64,000 nt of DNA from CBDAKK01 sp965196605 (GTDB taxonomy: Bacteria > Spirochaetota > Spirochaetia > WTKD01 > G963693115). Location: assembly GCA_965196605.1 (NCBI GenBank), contig CBDAKK010000003.1:124001-188000 (forward strand). The letters run 5' to 3'. This document shows positions 8,936 to 17,295 of the stretch, piece by piece (the first letter of the stretch is position 1; each line of letters begins with the position of its first letter). The translations under genes were made by a program, and so were the position numbers. The notes below the pieces were generated by a model. It had not been told where the DNA came from, searched no databases, and saw nothing but the letters and a program-made list of their open reading frames with translations.

Positions 8936-10456
8936 ATGCAAGACGCACTACTACACGCAGAAAATATTAGCAAAAAGTTTGGGAATACCATAGCGCTTGA
9001 CAGGGTGTCTCTGCGTATTCCTGAAGCAAGGGTGTATGCGCTTTTAGGAAAAAACGGCGCGGGGAAATCAACCTTAATCAACACTCTCACGGGGGCACTT
9101 GTGCCCGACAGTGGAGAAGTCTACATACGCGATACAGCGTTAGAGGGAATGGGCGCAAAAAGAATAACGCATGCTCAATCTTTAGGGGTAAGCGTGGTGT
9201 ATCAAGAGCTTACGGTTATAGATTATCTATCCGTGATGGACAATGTATTTCTCGGCACATGGTATAGCAGGCATGGAGTCATAGATACAAAAAAAGCCAC
9301 GTTAGAATTACAAAGCATTTTTGATGAGCTACAACTCAACATAGATGCACATGCCTTGCTTATCAAGCTCTCTCCCTCGCAAAGACAACTGGTGGAAATT
9401 TCTAGGGCACTTATACAAAAGCCGCAATTGTTAATATTAGATGAACCCACAAGTTCCTTGGGGCTTCATGAGGTAGCAATACTTTTTAGGATGATACGCA
9501 AGCTACAAGAAAACAAATCATCGATTATATATGTAAGTCACCGCATGTCGGAAATACATGAGATAGCCGACACCATAGGGATAATGAGGGACGGGAAACT
9601 TATATCCGAAATAGAACAAAAAGACTCTAGCGTTGAAAAGGTGGTGCGCCTCATGTTGGGAGAAGCGTATAGTCCCACACAAGGCAAGACAGCGCGTAAG
9701 GGCCCTGCGCGCGCAAAAGAGCCTTGCTTGAAAGTTGTAAACATAAGCCTAAAGCCAAAAATTAAGGACTTGTCCTTCACGCTTTATAAAGGAGAAATAC
9801 TCGGAATAGCGGGACTGCTGGGCTCGGGCAGAAGCGAAATTTTGGAAGCACTCGCAGGTTTGCGAAAAATAGATGAGGGCTCTGTTCAATTAATGACAGA
9901 CAAGCGCTTTTTAGACATTACGGCGCATGGTTTTTTAAAAACAAAAATGCATGGAGTAGGCTTTGTATCTGAAGACAGAAAAAAATGCGGAATACTCCCC
10001 AACCTTTCCGTTGAAGAAAATGTGGTGCTAACAAACATGGCGCGCGTAAGCAGGTGTTCTGTCATCAACAGCCGTAAAGTAAAAAAAGACACGGCGCGCA
10101 TTGTCCGCGAAATGGACATCAAGCTTGAGAGTACAAAAACGAATATTCTCTCATTATCCGGAGGCAACCAACAAAAGGTGGTTATAGGCAAATGGTTTTA
10201 CACCAACTGCAAGGTACTGCTCCTCGACGAACCCACTCGTGGAGTTGATATAAAATCTAAAACGCAAATTTATGAACTGGTACAAAATTGGGTAAAAAAA
10301 ACCAACAGCAGCGCGCTGGTGGTTTCCAGCGAAATAGAGGAGCTGCCCTTGCTCTGCGACAGGATAGTAATTTTGAACAAGGGGCGCATGATAAACCCTA
10401 CTGCAGGGCACGCGGATGCGGACGCTCTTTTGACTCAAATTTTAAAAGAAGGATGA
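8936..10456 (+). CDS. Sugar ABC transporter ATPase, double-domain (RbsA-like)
   Basis: A 506-residue fusion of two ABC ATPase domains, as in RbsA/MglA/XylG. Domain 1 has Walker A GKNGAGKST (38-46), the signature LSPSQRQ in place of LSGGQ (near 146) and Walker B LLILDEP (near 166-171). Domain 2 has the family's usual reduced Walker A (GLLGSGRSE), a full LSGGNQQK signature and LLLDEPTRGVD. Degenerate site in one half is normal for this family. It powers the RbsC-like permease encoded next, which starts one base after the stop codon, so translation is probably coupled. Confidence 0.9.
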   Translation: MQDALLHAENISKKFGNTIALDRVSLRIPEARVYALLGKNGAGKSTLINTLTGALVPDSGEVYIRDTALEGMGAKRITHAQSLGVSVVYQELTVIDYLSVMDNVFLGTWYSRHGVIDTKKATLELQSIFDELQLNIDAHALLIKLSPSQRQLVEISRALIQKPQLLILDEPTSSLGLHEVAILFRMIRKLQENKSSIIYVSHRMSEIHEIADTIGIMRDGKLISEIEQKDSSVEKVVRLMLGEAYSPTQGKTARKGPARAKEPCLKVVNISLKPKIKDLSFTLYKGEILGIAGLLGSGRSEILEALAGLRKIDEGSVQLMTDKRFLDITAHGFLKTKMHGVGFVSEDRKKCGILPNLSVEENVVLTNMARVSRCSVINSRKVKKDTARIVREMDIKLESTKTNILSLSGGNQQKVVIGKWFYTNCKVLLLDEPTRGVDIKSKTQIYELVQNWVKKTNSSALVVSSEIEELPLLCDRIVILNKGRMINPTAGHADADALLTQILKEG

Positions 10457-10457
10457 A

Positions 10458-11420
10458 ATGCGACAGAGTAAAAAAACAGCACTATCGTTTTTTATAAAGA
10501 ACGCCAATGAGATGATATTGATAGTCATACTAAGCTTTTTATACATGGTATTTTCCTATTTCACAGAATACTTTAACACATGGCAAACGCAAAAGTACGT
10601 CTTAATACAGTGTGCAAAAATAGGGCTCCCAGCGCTCACCATGACCTTTGTCATCATATGCGGTGAAATAGACGTAAGCACCGGCCCCATGGTTGCATTT
10701 TTGTCGGTTGTTTTTGCATATTTGCTACAGTTTGAATACAATTTTTTTCTAGCTTTTGCCTGCATAGCGCTCTTGGGTGCCTGCTTTGGCGCTTTTGTGG
10801 GCATGATGAGAACCTACTTTTTGGTGCCAAGTTTTGTAGGTACCTTGTCATTGTGGCTAGCGCTGAGAGGCAGCGCCGTTTACATAACAAACGCGAGTTC
10901 CGTAGCAATACCCAATACAGACACGCTCTCTTTTTTTGATTCCTCAATTTTCGCCATACCCGTAAGCGTCTTAATGCTGCTTTTAGGGATTGCGCTGTTT
11001 TACTTTATGTCTGTAAAAACCGTGTACGGAAGGTCGGTGTATGCCATTGGTGGTAATGCACGCTCTGCGCTTTTAAGCGGAATACCTGTGCATAAAATAC
11101 GAATAGCAACATTCGTTTTTTCTGGAATTATGGCTGCAATAACGGCGCTCATTTTTACCGCTGAGTCTGAGGTAGGAAGTCCCACAACGGCAAATGGTTT
11201 GGAGTTTAACGTAATATCCGCGGTTGTCATTGGCGGTTCAGCCTTGTCAGGAGGGCGCGGGTCGGTTTTGGGCTCAATGTTAGGCGTGCTTGTCATTAGC
11301 ACCATTAACACGGGGCTTGTACAAATTGGGGTAAATTCAAATTTACAAAAAGTTATGAGCGCAGTCATTATTCTCATAGCGGTTTTAATAAATAATCTCA
11401 TTATGAAAAAAAAGGAGTAA
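10458..11420 (+). CDS. Sugar ABC transporter permease (RbsC-like)
   Basis: A 320-residue BPD_transp_2 family permease with about nine hydrophobic segments. It contains the family patterns GEIDVSTGPMVAF, GTLSLWLALRGSAVYITN, YAIGGNARSALLSGI and VISAVVIGGSALSGGRGSVLGSMLGVL, the last being the loop region that contacts the ATPase. It forms the membrane channel of the importer with the two preceding genes. An AAGGAG ribosome-binding site for the next gene overlaps its end. Confidence 0.9.
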   Translation: MRQSKKTALSFFIKNANEMILIVILSFLYMVFSYFTEYFNTWQTQKYVLIQCAKIGLPALTMTFVIICGEIDVSTGPMVAFLSVVFAYLLQFEYNFFLAFACIALLGACFGAFVGMMRTYFLVPSFVGTLSLWLALRGSAVYITNASSVAIPNTDTLSFFDSSIFAIPVSVLMLLLGIALFYFMSVKTVYGRSVYAIGGNARSALLSGIPVHKIRIATFVFSGIMAAITALIFTAESEVGSPTTANGLEFNVISAVVIGGSALSGGRGSVLGSMLGVLVISTINTGLVQIGVNSNLQKVMSAVIILIAVLINNLIMKKKE

Positions 11421-11424
11421 GATT

Positions 11425-12468
11425 ATGTCTACAAAAATGGTAGCGTGCTATTTGCCCGGAAACTCAAGCACGCAGCTACAACGCGTGAACATACCCGCGC
11501 CGCGCCACGGATAAGTGCTTATAAAAATGCAGGCCTCTGGCATATGTGGCTCGGACATAAAGTACATTTATCACAAGCACCTTGGTACGGAAGGCACGGC
11601 ATATAAAGGCGTCATAGCAGGCCATGAACCTTGTGGCATAATTGTAGAAACAAGCGCAGAAAGCACGTACTTCAAGCTTGATGATAGGGTTATTGTCTAC
11701 CATATTTCAGGCTGCGGGTTTTGTAGAAACTGCAGAAATGGATATCAGATATCATGCGCTAGCACACAAAGAGCCGCCTATGGATGGCAAAGGGACGGGG
11801 GGCACAGCGAGTACATGGTGGCGGAAGAAAAAGACTTGATAAAACTACCCCAAAGCTTGAGCTATGACGACGGCGCTTTTATTTCTTGTGGAGCGGGCAC
11901 GGCCTATGAGGCTGCCCTACGAGCGGGAGTAAGTGGCTCGGACATAGCATTAATAGTAGGCCTCGGGCCTGTGGGACAAGCCTTAGCAATGATATGCAAG
12001 GGACGCGGCTCCCCAAGGGTCATTGGGGTGGATGTAGTACAATCACGTGTTGATGCAGCAGTGGAAAAAGGACTCATAGATACGGGGTTCATCTTTGACG
12101 AAGCCATAAAAGATGAAATTATAGAGCTGAGCAAGGGCGGGGCTCATTGCTCGTTTGACTGCACGGGCAACGCGGATGCGCGCCTACTAGCTTTGCAAGC
12201 CTCAAGGGAATGGGGCAGAACCGTATACATAGGGGAGCAGGGGCATGTGCAATTTCAAGTAAGCGCAGACCTCATGTACAAGCAAAGAAGCCTCTATGGC
12301 TCTTGGGTTACAAGCCTTGGCAACATGGAACGCTGCTGTGAAGACTTTGACATGTGGGGCAAACACCCCGCAAAAATTATAAGCAACCGCTTCAGTTTAC
12401 ACGAGATTGAAGAGGCATATAAACTTGTTGCGAAGGGACACAGCGGCAAAGTTATCATAACATTCTAA
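11425..12468 (+). pseudogene. Zinc-dependent alcohol/polyol dehydrogenase interrupted by an in-frame TAA
   Basis: Starting at the ATG at 11425 (AAGGAG eight bases upstream) the frame encodes MSTKMVACYLPGN...PRHG, then a TAA at 11512-11514, then continues without shift: VLIKMQASGICGSD. In medium-chain dehydrogenases the position before VLIK is normally Glu, so one base change (GAA to TAA) explains the stop. Downstream, 317 residues hold the catalytic zinc Cys (GICGSD), GHE, the structural zinc set CGFCRNCRNGYQISC, and a Rossmann domain with GLGPVGQA. A GTG directly follows the stop but has no ribosome-binding site, and a restart there would lack 30 residues of the catalytic domain. Probably an inactivated step of the sugar operon; readthrough or a base-call error is possible. 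Confidence 0.8.
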
Positions 12469-12469
12469 G

Positions 12470-13360
12470 ATGGACTTCTACACTATTGCAAACAAGCATT
12501 TTACTATAACCATTGCGCGACAAGGTGGCGCTGTAGTAAAGGCACAATACAAGGGCGAAGACATTTTAAGAGAACACGTGAATTACACCAATGACTTTAG
12601 CATTTTACGCACGGGCTGCTTCCCCCTCGTCCCCTTTGGCAACAGAATAGAAAATAACACATTCAGTTTTGAGAGCACGCACTATGAGGTTTTCAAAAAC
12701 ATAGGCTTTGACCCCTTGCATGTGCACGGGGACGCGTGGCTTGAAGACTGGGAGCTGCATTCTCATGAAGAAGAAGGCATGAGCATAAAAGTTAGCATTG
12801 CATCTACCAAAAACCCCTACCATTATGAGGCATACCAGCATTTCAAAATTACGGAAGACGACTTTACTATCACGCTGAAAGTTATCAACAAGGGCAAGCG
12901 CCTACCCTTCGGCCTAGGCTTCCATCCCTTTTTTCCGCTTACAAAAGACACCATGCTCTTTGCAAAAGCGAGCTGCTATTGGACGGAGAAGGAGCACTTT
13001 TTGCCAGACGAAAAAAAACCACTGGAGCCCGAACTAGACTTTAATGCCCCCAATCTTGTTCCACACACATGGTGCAACAATTGCTTTGAAGGATGGGATG
13101 GAAGCGCGATTATACGCTACCCGCACAATACATTGAACATTCATGTCAAAGCGCCCTTGAGCAATTATTACTTTTTGTTTGTCTCAAGCCGCGAATTTGA
13201 AAAAAACTACCATGATGATTATTTTTGCTTTGAGCCCATGACGCATTGTGCAAATGCGCACAACCAGAGTAGCTTAGGCGGATTGCAAGTGCTTAACAAG
13301 GGAGCATGCCTATCGCTGAGTATGTCGTTATCACCGTACTTTTCACAAAGCACCATGTAA
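12470..13360 (+). CDS. Aldose 1-epimerase family protein (GalM-like)
   Basis: A 296-residue beta-sandwich mutarotase-type protein that interconverts alpha and beta anomers of aldoses or sugar phosphates. Conserved elements are the substrate-contact FGNRI (56-60), HGDAW with His86, GFHPFFP with His152, and FEPMTH near residue 263, whose Glu is the expected catalytic base. Begins one base after the stop of the dehydrogenase gene and closes the transport operon, so it likely prepares the imported sugar. Which sugar is not visible. Confidence 0.8.
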   Translation: MDFYTIANKHFTITIARQGGAVVKAQYKGEDILREHVNYTNDFSILRTGCFPLVPFGNRIENNTFSFESTHYEVFKNIGFDPLHVHGDAWLEDWELHSHEEEGMSIKVSIASTKNPYHYEAYQHFKITEDDFTITLKVINKGKRLPFGLGFHPFFPLTKDTMLFAKASCYWTEKEHFLPDEKKPLEPELDFNAPNLVPHTWCNNCFEGWDGSAIIRYPHNTLNIHVKAPLSNYYFLFVSSREFEKNYHDDYFCFEPMTHCANAHNQSSLGGLQVLNKGACLSLSMSLSPYFSQSTM

Positions 13361-13678
13361 GAAGATGTACGGTATATTTTTGAGAGCGCAATAGTAAAGA
13401 AGCTCTGTCGATATAGCCTCTCTACCATTGCCCATGAGCCCGAGAAAAACACTGGTGTTTTTTGCACAGGCACTGCCACGGGGTTTTGTGTGCCCGCACA
13501 GGCTTGTAAGGCATGACTGAGGAGGGTTGCCCACACCAAAGGCAAAGGTGACTCTGTTAACATAGCTTCACTATTGGAAAACTACAATGCGCTAGATATA
13601 TCAGAGTTTCATATTGTATAATTTGTTTAAGGAGGATTGTTAGCCAATTTTTAGCGTAGGTGGCACATCCCAATATGT
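13361..13678. other. Intergenic region with hairpin repeat and possible gene remnant
   Basis: Separates the sugar operon from the AT-rich restriction gene. It holds hairpin repeat copy C (13388-13431). A worn minus-strand coding-like stretch (13343-13563) reads in two frames and has no start signal. TATAAT at 13617-13622 may be the promoter of the next gene. Confidence 0.5.
13388..13431. repeat. Hairpin repeat, copy C
   Basis: A 44-base imperfect palindrome, arms GCAATAGTAAAGAAGCT and AGCCTCTCTACCATTGC with a 10-base loop. Read as minus-strand RNA, all 17 positions pair, three of them as G-U. The core (13389-13430) aligns at 33 of 42 positions with copy B at 48049-48090 and lies on the same strand. 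No poly-T tail follows, so it is not a plain terminator. Confidence 0.75.
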
Positions 13679-15748
13679 ATGAAAGCAAACGAAGCAAGTT
13701 TATTAACCATCATTCAAAAACGTGCCCAATTTATTATTCCCATATATCAGCGGACTTATAGTTGGCAATATAAACAATGCAAAAAATTATTTGAAGATAT
13801 TCTAAAAGCATCGGAATCTCAAGGACACTTTGTAGGTTCAATCGTTTACTTTGAGCCCGATATTCATACCGCAACAGAAATACAAAAGTATTTAGTAATT
13901 GATGGACAACAAAGAGTAACTACCGTCACTTTATTAATTGCAGGCTTGGTTCGATTTATTGAAGAGAATCCAGACTGCCAAATAGATACCACATCAGAAA
14001 AGTTAAGGAATTATTATTTATGTAATCCTGCAGAAAAGGACACGAATTTATACCTCAAATTACTATTGACGAAAAAAGATAAAGAAACCTTAGAAAATCT
14101 TGTAACCAATAAGCCTTTACCTCACGAACGATCTAATAAGATAGTTGAAAATTATGACTATTTCTACAAACAAATCAATAACAATAACATCAAGAAAATA
14201 TACCAAGGATTGCAAAAATTACTAGTAATTGATGTTGCACTAGAAAAGGGAAAAGATAATCCGCAGTTAATCTTCGAGAGTTTGAACTCCACAGGTTTAG
14301 ACTTATCACAAGCAGACCTTATTAGAAACTATATTTTAATGAGACAAGAGAATACATTTCAAAAATATCTCTATGAAAAATACTGGTATCCTATGGAACA
14401 AAGCTTTGGAGAGGAGATAGATAAATTACCTTGGTTTATGCGTGATTATTTAACTATGAAGTTACATAACATTCCAAAAACAGAAGAGGTTTATGACAAG
14501 TTTAAAGCTTATTTCCATAGCAAGAAGGATGCAGGAATAGAAACTATAGTACGTAATCTTTATGAATATTCTCAATATTATATTGCCATTGTTTTAGGGA
14601 AAGAAAAAGATACAACGCTACAATCTCTATTTAGGGAAATTACTACATTAAGGATGGAGACATCCTATCCTTTTTTATTGGCAGTTTATAAAGATTATGA
14701 AGATAAGGTTATAACATTACATGAGTTTATAGAAATAGCACACTTAGCTAAAAACTATGTATTTAGACGTGCTATTTGCGGCATTCCCACGAATAGTTTA
14801 AACAAAACATTTGCCATATTCTATAAAAGCATTAAAAAAGACACCTATTTAGAATCGGTAAAAGCAACATTTTTACTCATGGAGGGGTATAAAAGATTTC
14901 CTAATGATGCAGAGTTTACAAGAGAATTTCAGGTAAAGGATATATATAACTTTAGGTCAAGAAACTATCTATTAAAATCCTTAGAAAACTTTAAGCGCAA
15001 AGAATTAGTAAATGCTGAAAACTATACCATTGAGCATATAATTCCACAAAACAAAGAAATCTCTCAAGCATGGCAACAAGAATTAGGCGAAAACTGGAAA
15101 ATAGTAAGGGAAAAATATTTGCACACATTAGGTAATATAACACTCACTGCGTATAATTCCGAATTGTCAGATAGACCATTTATCGATAAAAAAAATATAA
15201 AAGGAGGCTTTAACGAGAGTCCTTTATTTCTCAATAAATCCGTTCGTAAAGCTGAAGTTTGGAATGAAAAAGCAATTAACAACAGAGCAGAAGAATTATC
15301 TCAAAGAGCATTACAAGTATGGCCGTGACCAGATTTAGATGAGAATATTTTACGCATCTATAGGCCATCTGAAATAATAAAAGACACTATTGAATATTCA
15401 ATACAGCAGTATGAATATTTACAAAACGATATGTTGGACTTGTATCGCTCATTTGAAAAAAAAGTACTAAATATTGATGCCACGATAAAAGTTGAGTTTA
15501 CAAAAAAATATATAGCCTTTAAGGCACAAACAAACTTTGTTAACGTTATTCCTCAAAAAGCAAGACTACGTTTAAACTTAAATATAAATTTCGATAAAAT
15601 CCAAGACCCAAAAAAACTTTGTACAGATATAAGCAATACCGGAAACTGGGGTAATGGTAATGCAGCCGTATATGTATCTCATGCATCAGAACTAGATGAT
15701 ATAATTGAACTCACAAAACAAGCCTTTGAAGAGCAAATGAATGATTAG
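13679..15748 (+). pseudogene. GmrSD/DUF262-type restriction protein split by an in-frame TGA
   Basis: Codons 1-549 encode a DUF262 domain (IPIYQRTYSW near 20; IDGQQRVTT near 80, the nucleotide-hydrolysis motif; FESLNSTGLDLSQADLIRNYI). A DUF1524 HNH-type nuclease follows near the end (YTIEHIIPQ ... LGNITLTAYN). After a TGA at 15326-15328 the same frame continues through 15748 and encodes a DUF5655 domain (FEKKVLNIDATIKVEFTKKYIAFK ... NTGNWGNG). This domain is normally the C-terminus of the same polypeptide in type IV, modified-DNA restriction enzymes. The gene is much more AT-rich than its neighbours, consistent with transfer. If the TGA is real, the nuclease part may still be made without its tail. 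Start chosen at the ATG at 13679; no strong ribosome-binding site. Confidence 0.82.
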
Positions 15749-15899
15749 AAATGTAAAGCTTGGAACTGCCACAGTCGCCTTTTTCTAACCTTGTGTTTCT
15801 CTAACCCTTTGGGTTTAGGTTGACGGTAGGTACTGGCACTTGCGCTTATCAAGCACCGTCAATACATAAAGCGTATGTTGTGTACAATGAGCGTAAAGC

Positions 15900-17291
15900 A
15901 TGTGCGCATTAGTAGCAAATAAAGAGACTTATGACTTTTTGCACCGCGGGTGTACGCGCGTGGTGCGTGACCCCCTATGGACTGCCATAGGCTACGACGA
16001 GGCCTGCTCTGCCTTGCTAGAGAGCCCCACGCTCATGAAGCTGCACAACATTCGTCAGTTGGGCCCCACGGCGCTTGTGTACCCCGGCGCCACTCACACG
16101 CGCTACAGCCACAGCCTTGGCGTCATGCACCTTGCGCGCCTTGTGCTTTTAGAACTCATGAAGCGCAAACACTGCCCGCGCATAAGCGTAGCAGAGGCCA
16201 AGGCATTTTTGGCGGCGGCGCTCCTCCACGACGTGGGGCACTTCCCCTACACGCATAGCCTCAAAGAACTACCGCTACCACCCCATGAGGAAATAAGCGC
16301 GGCGCTTATAAGCGGAAACGGGGACGTATTAGAAGAGAGTCTTGAAGAGGGCGCAGCGGCGCGGCTTAAGACTCACGTAGAAAAAAGTCCGCTCCCTGCC
16401 CTCCTTACACAGTGGGGAGTAGCGCCTCCATACGCCGCCGCAATAGTCTCCAACAAACTACACGCAGCGCATGAAGATGAACGCGCACTCTTAACCATGT
16501 TCCGCACCATTCTTTCAGGCGCACTGGACCCCGACAAGCTTGACTACCTGTGTCGCGATGCGTTTTTTTGCGGCGTGCCCTACGGCATACAAGACGTAGA
16601 CTTTGCCATACGTTCCATAGACATAGATGAGAACATGCGCATATGCTTGAAGTCTTACATGCCCACAGAACACATTTTGTTTTCAAAGTACCTTATGTAT
16701 AAAAGCGTTTATTGGCACAGCAAGGTGCGCGCCGCCACAGCCATGGTGAAACACGCGCTCTTTCACGCAATTACAAAAACGGTAATTATGCCGCATGAAC
16801 TTTTGTTTTTAACGGATGAGGAATTTCACACCCTGTGTAGAGCGCGCGTTAAAAACTGTGAAAAACTTGCGCTTGTAGATGCCGTGCGCTGCGGTAGTTT
16901 GCACGCATGCCTAGCTTCATGTGACGTAACACAAGAGATGCACGCCTTGGAAAGCTTGCCCCTACGCAGCGCTTGTGAGGCTGCACTCTCACAGCATTTG
17001 GGAATACCACATGTTATAATAGACTTACCGGAGCGCATAGCCTTTGAAAGCCCTTATGACTCTCCGCCAGTGCCCATTGAAATTGCAAGCGCCCAAGCGC
17101 ATCACACTGAAAAACATGAAAACCACAACGCTACTGTTTTTGACCAGCACACCGCCGCTCACTTTAGCACGGTGCTACGAAGACTGCGCGTGTTTGTTCC
17201 GCAAAGCCCTAAAGCAGAAGGCCTCATGCACAATGTACACATAGGGCACATAGTACAAAACGAGATACAAGAAGCGCTTGGAGGAGCGTAA
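15900..17291 (+). CDS. HD-domain phosphohydrolase (dNTPase-related)
   Basis: 463 residues. The N-terminal half is an HD domain of the dGTPase/SAMHD1-like group. It shows IRQLGPTALVYPGATHTRYSHSLGVMH with His71, then LLHDVGHFPYTHS with the His110-Asp111 pair, and ALDPDKLDYLCRDAFFCGVPYG near 210 giving the last metal-binding Asp. Such proteins cleave nucleotides or nucleic-acid phosphates with a divalent metal. The C-terminal half (about 330-463) is poorly conserved. The stop is five bases before mutL, whose GAGGAG ribosome-binding site lies inside this gene, so the two are likely co-expressed. Confidence 0.8.
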   Translation: MCALVANKETYDFLHRGCTRVVRDPLWTAIGYDEACSALLESPTLMKLHNIRQLGPTALVYPGATHTRYSHSLGVMHLARLVLLELMKRKHCPRISVAEAKAFLAAALLHDVGHFPYTHSLKELPLPPHEEISAALISGNGDVLEESLEEGAAARLKTHVEKSPLPALLTQWGVAPPYAAAIVSNKLHAAHEDERALLTMFRTILSGALDPDKLDYLCRDAFFCGVPYGIQDVDFAIRSIDIDENMRICLKSYMPTEHILFSKYLMYKSVYWHSKVRAATAMVKHALFHAITKTVIMPHELLFLTDEEFHTLCRARVKNCEKLALVDAVRCGSLHACLASCDVTQEMHALESLPLRSACEAALSQHLGIPHVIIDLPERIAFESPYDSPPVPIEIASAQAHHTEKHENHNATVFDQHTAAHFSTVLRRLRVFVPQSPKAEGLMHNVHIGHIVQNEIQEALGGA

Positions 17292-17295
17292 GGCC

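Noticed and set aside
13388..13431. Integron attC site
   Set aside because: The fold is similar in size, but the RYYYAAC and GTTRRRY core boxes are absent at the ends and no integron integrase is present.
13219..13563. Minus-strand frame opposite the epimerase 3' end
   Set aside because: Overlaps a solid gene and has no start signal; at most the worn end of a lost gene.
11512..15328. Stop-codon recoding explaining the in-frame stops
   Set aside because: Both TAA and TGA are involved, intact genes use both as terminators, and no recoding structure was seen; point mutation is simpler.
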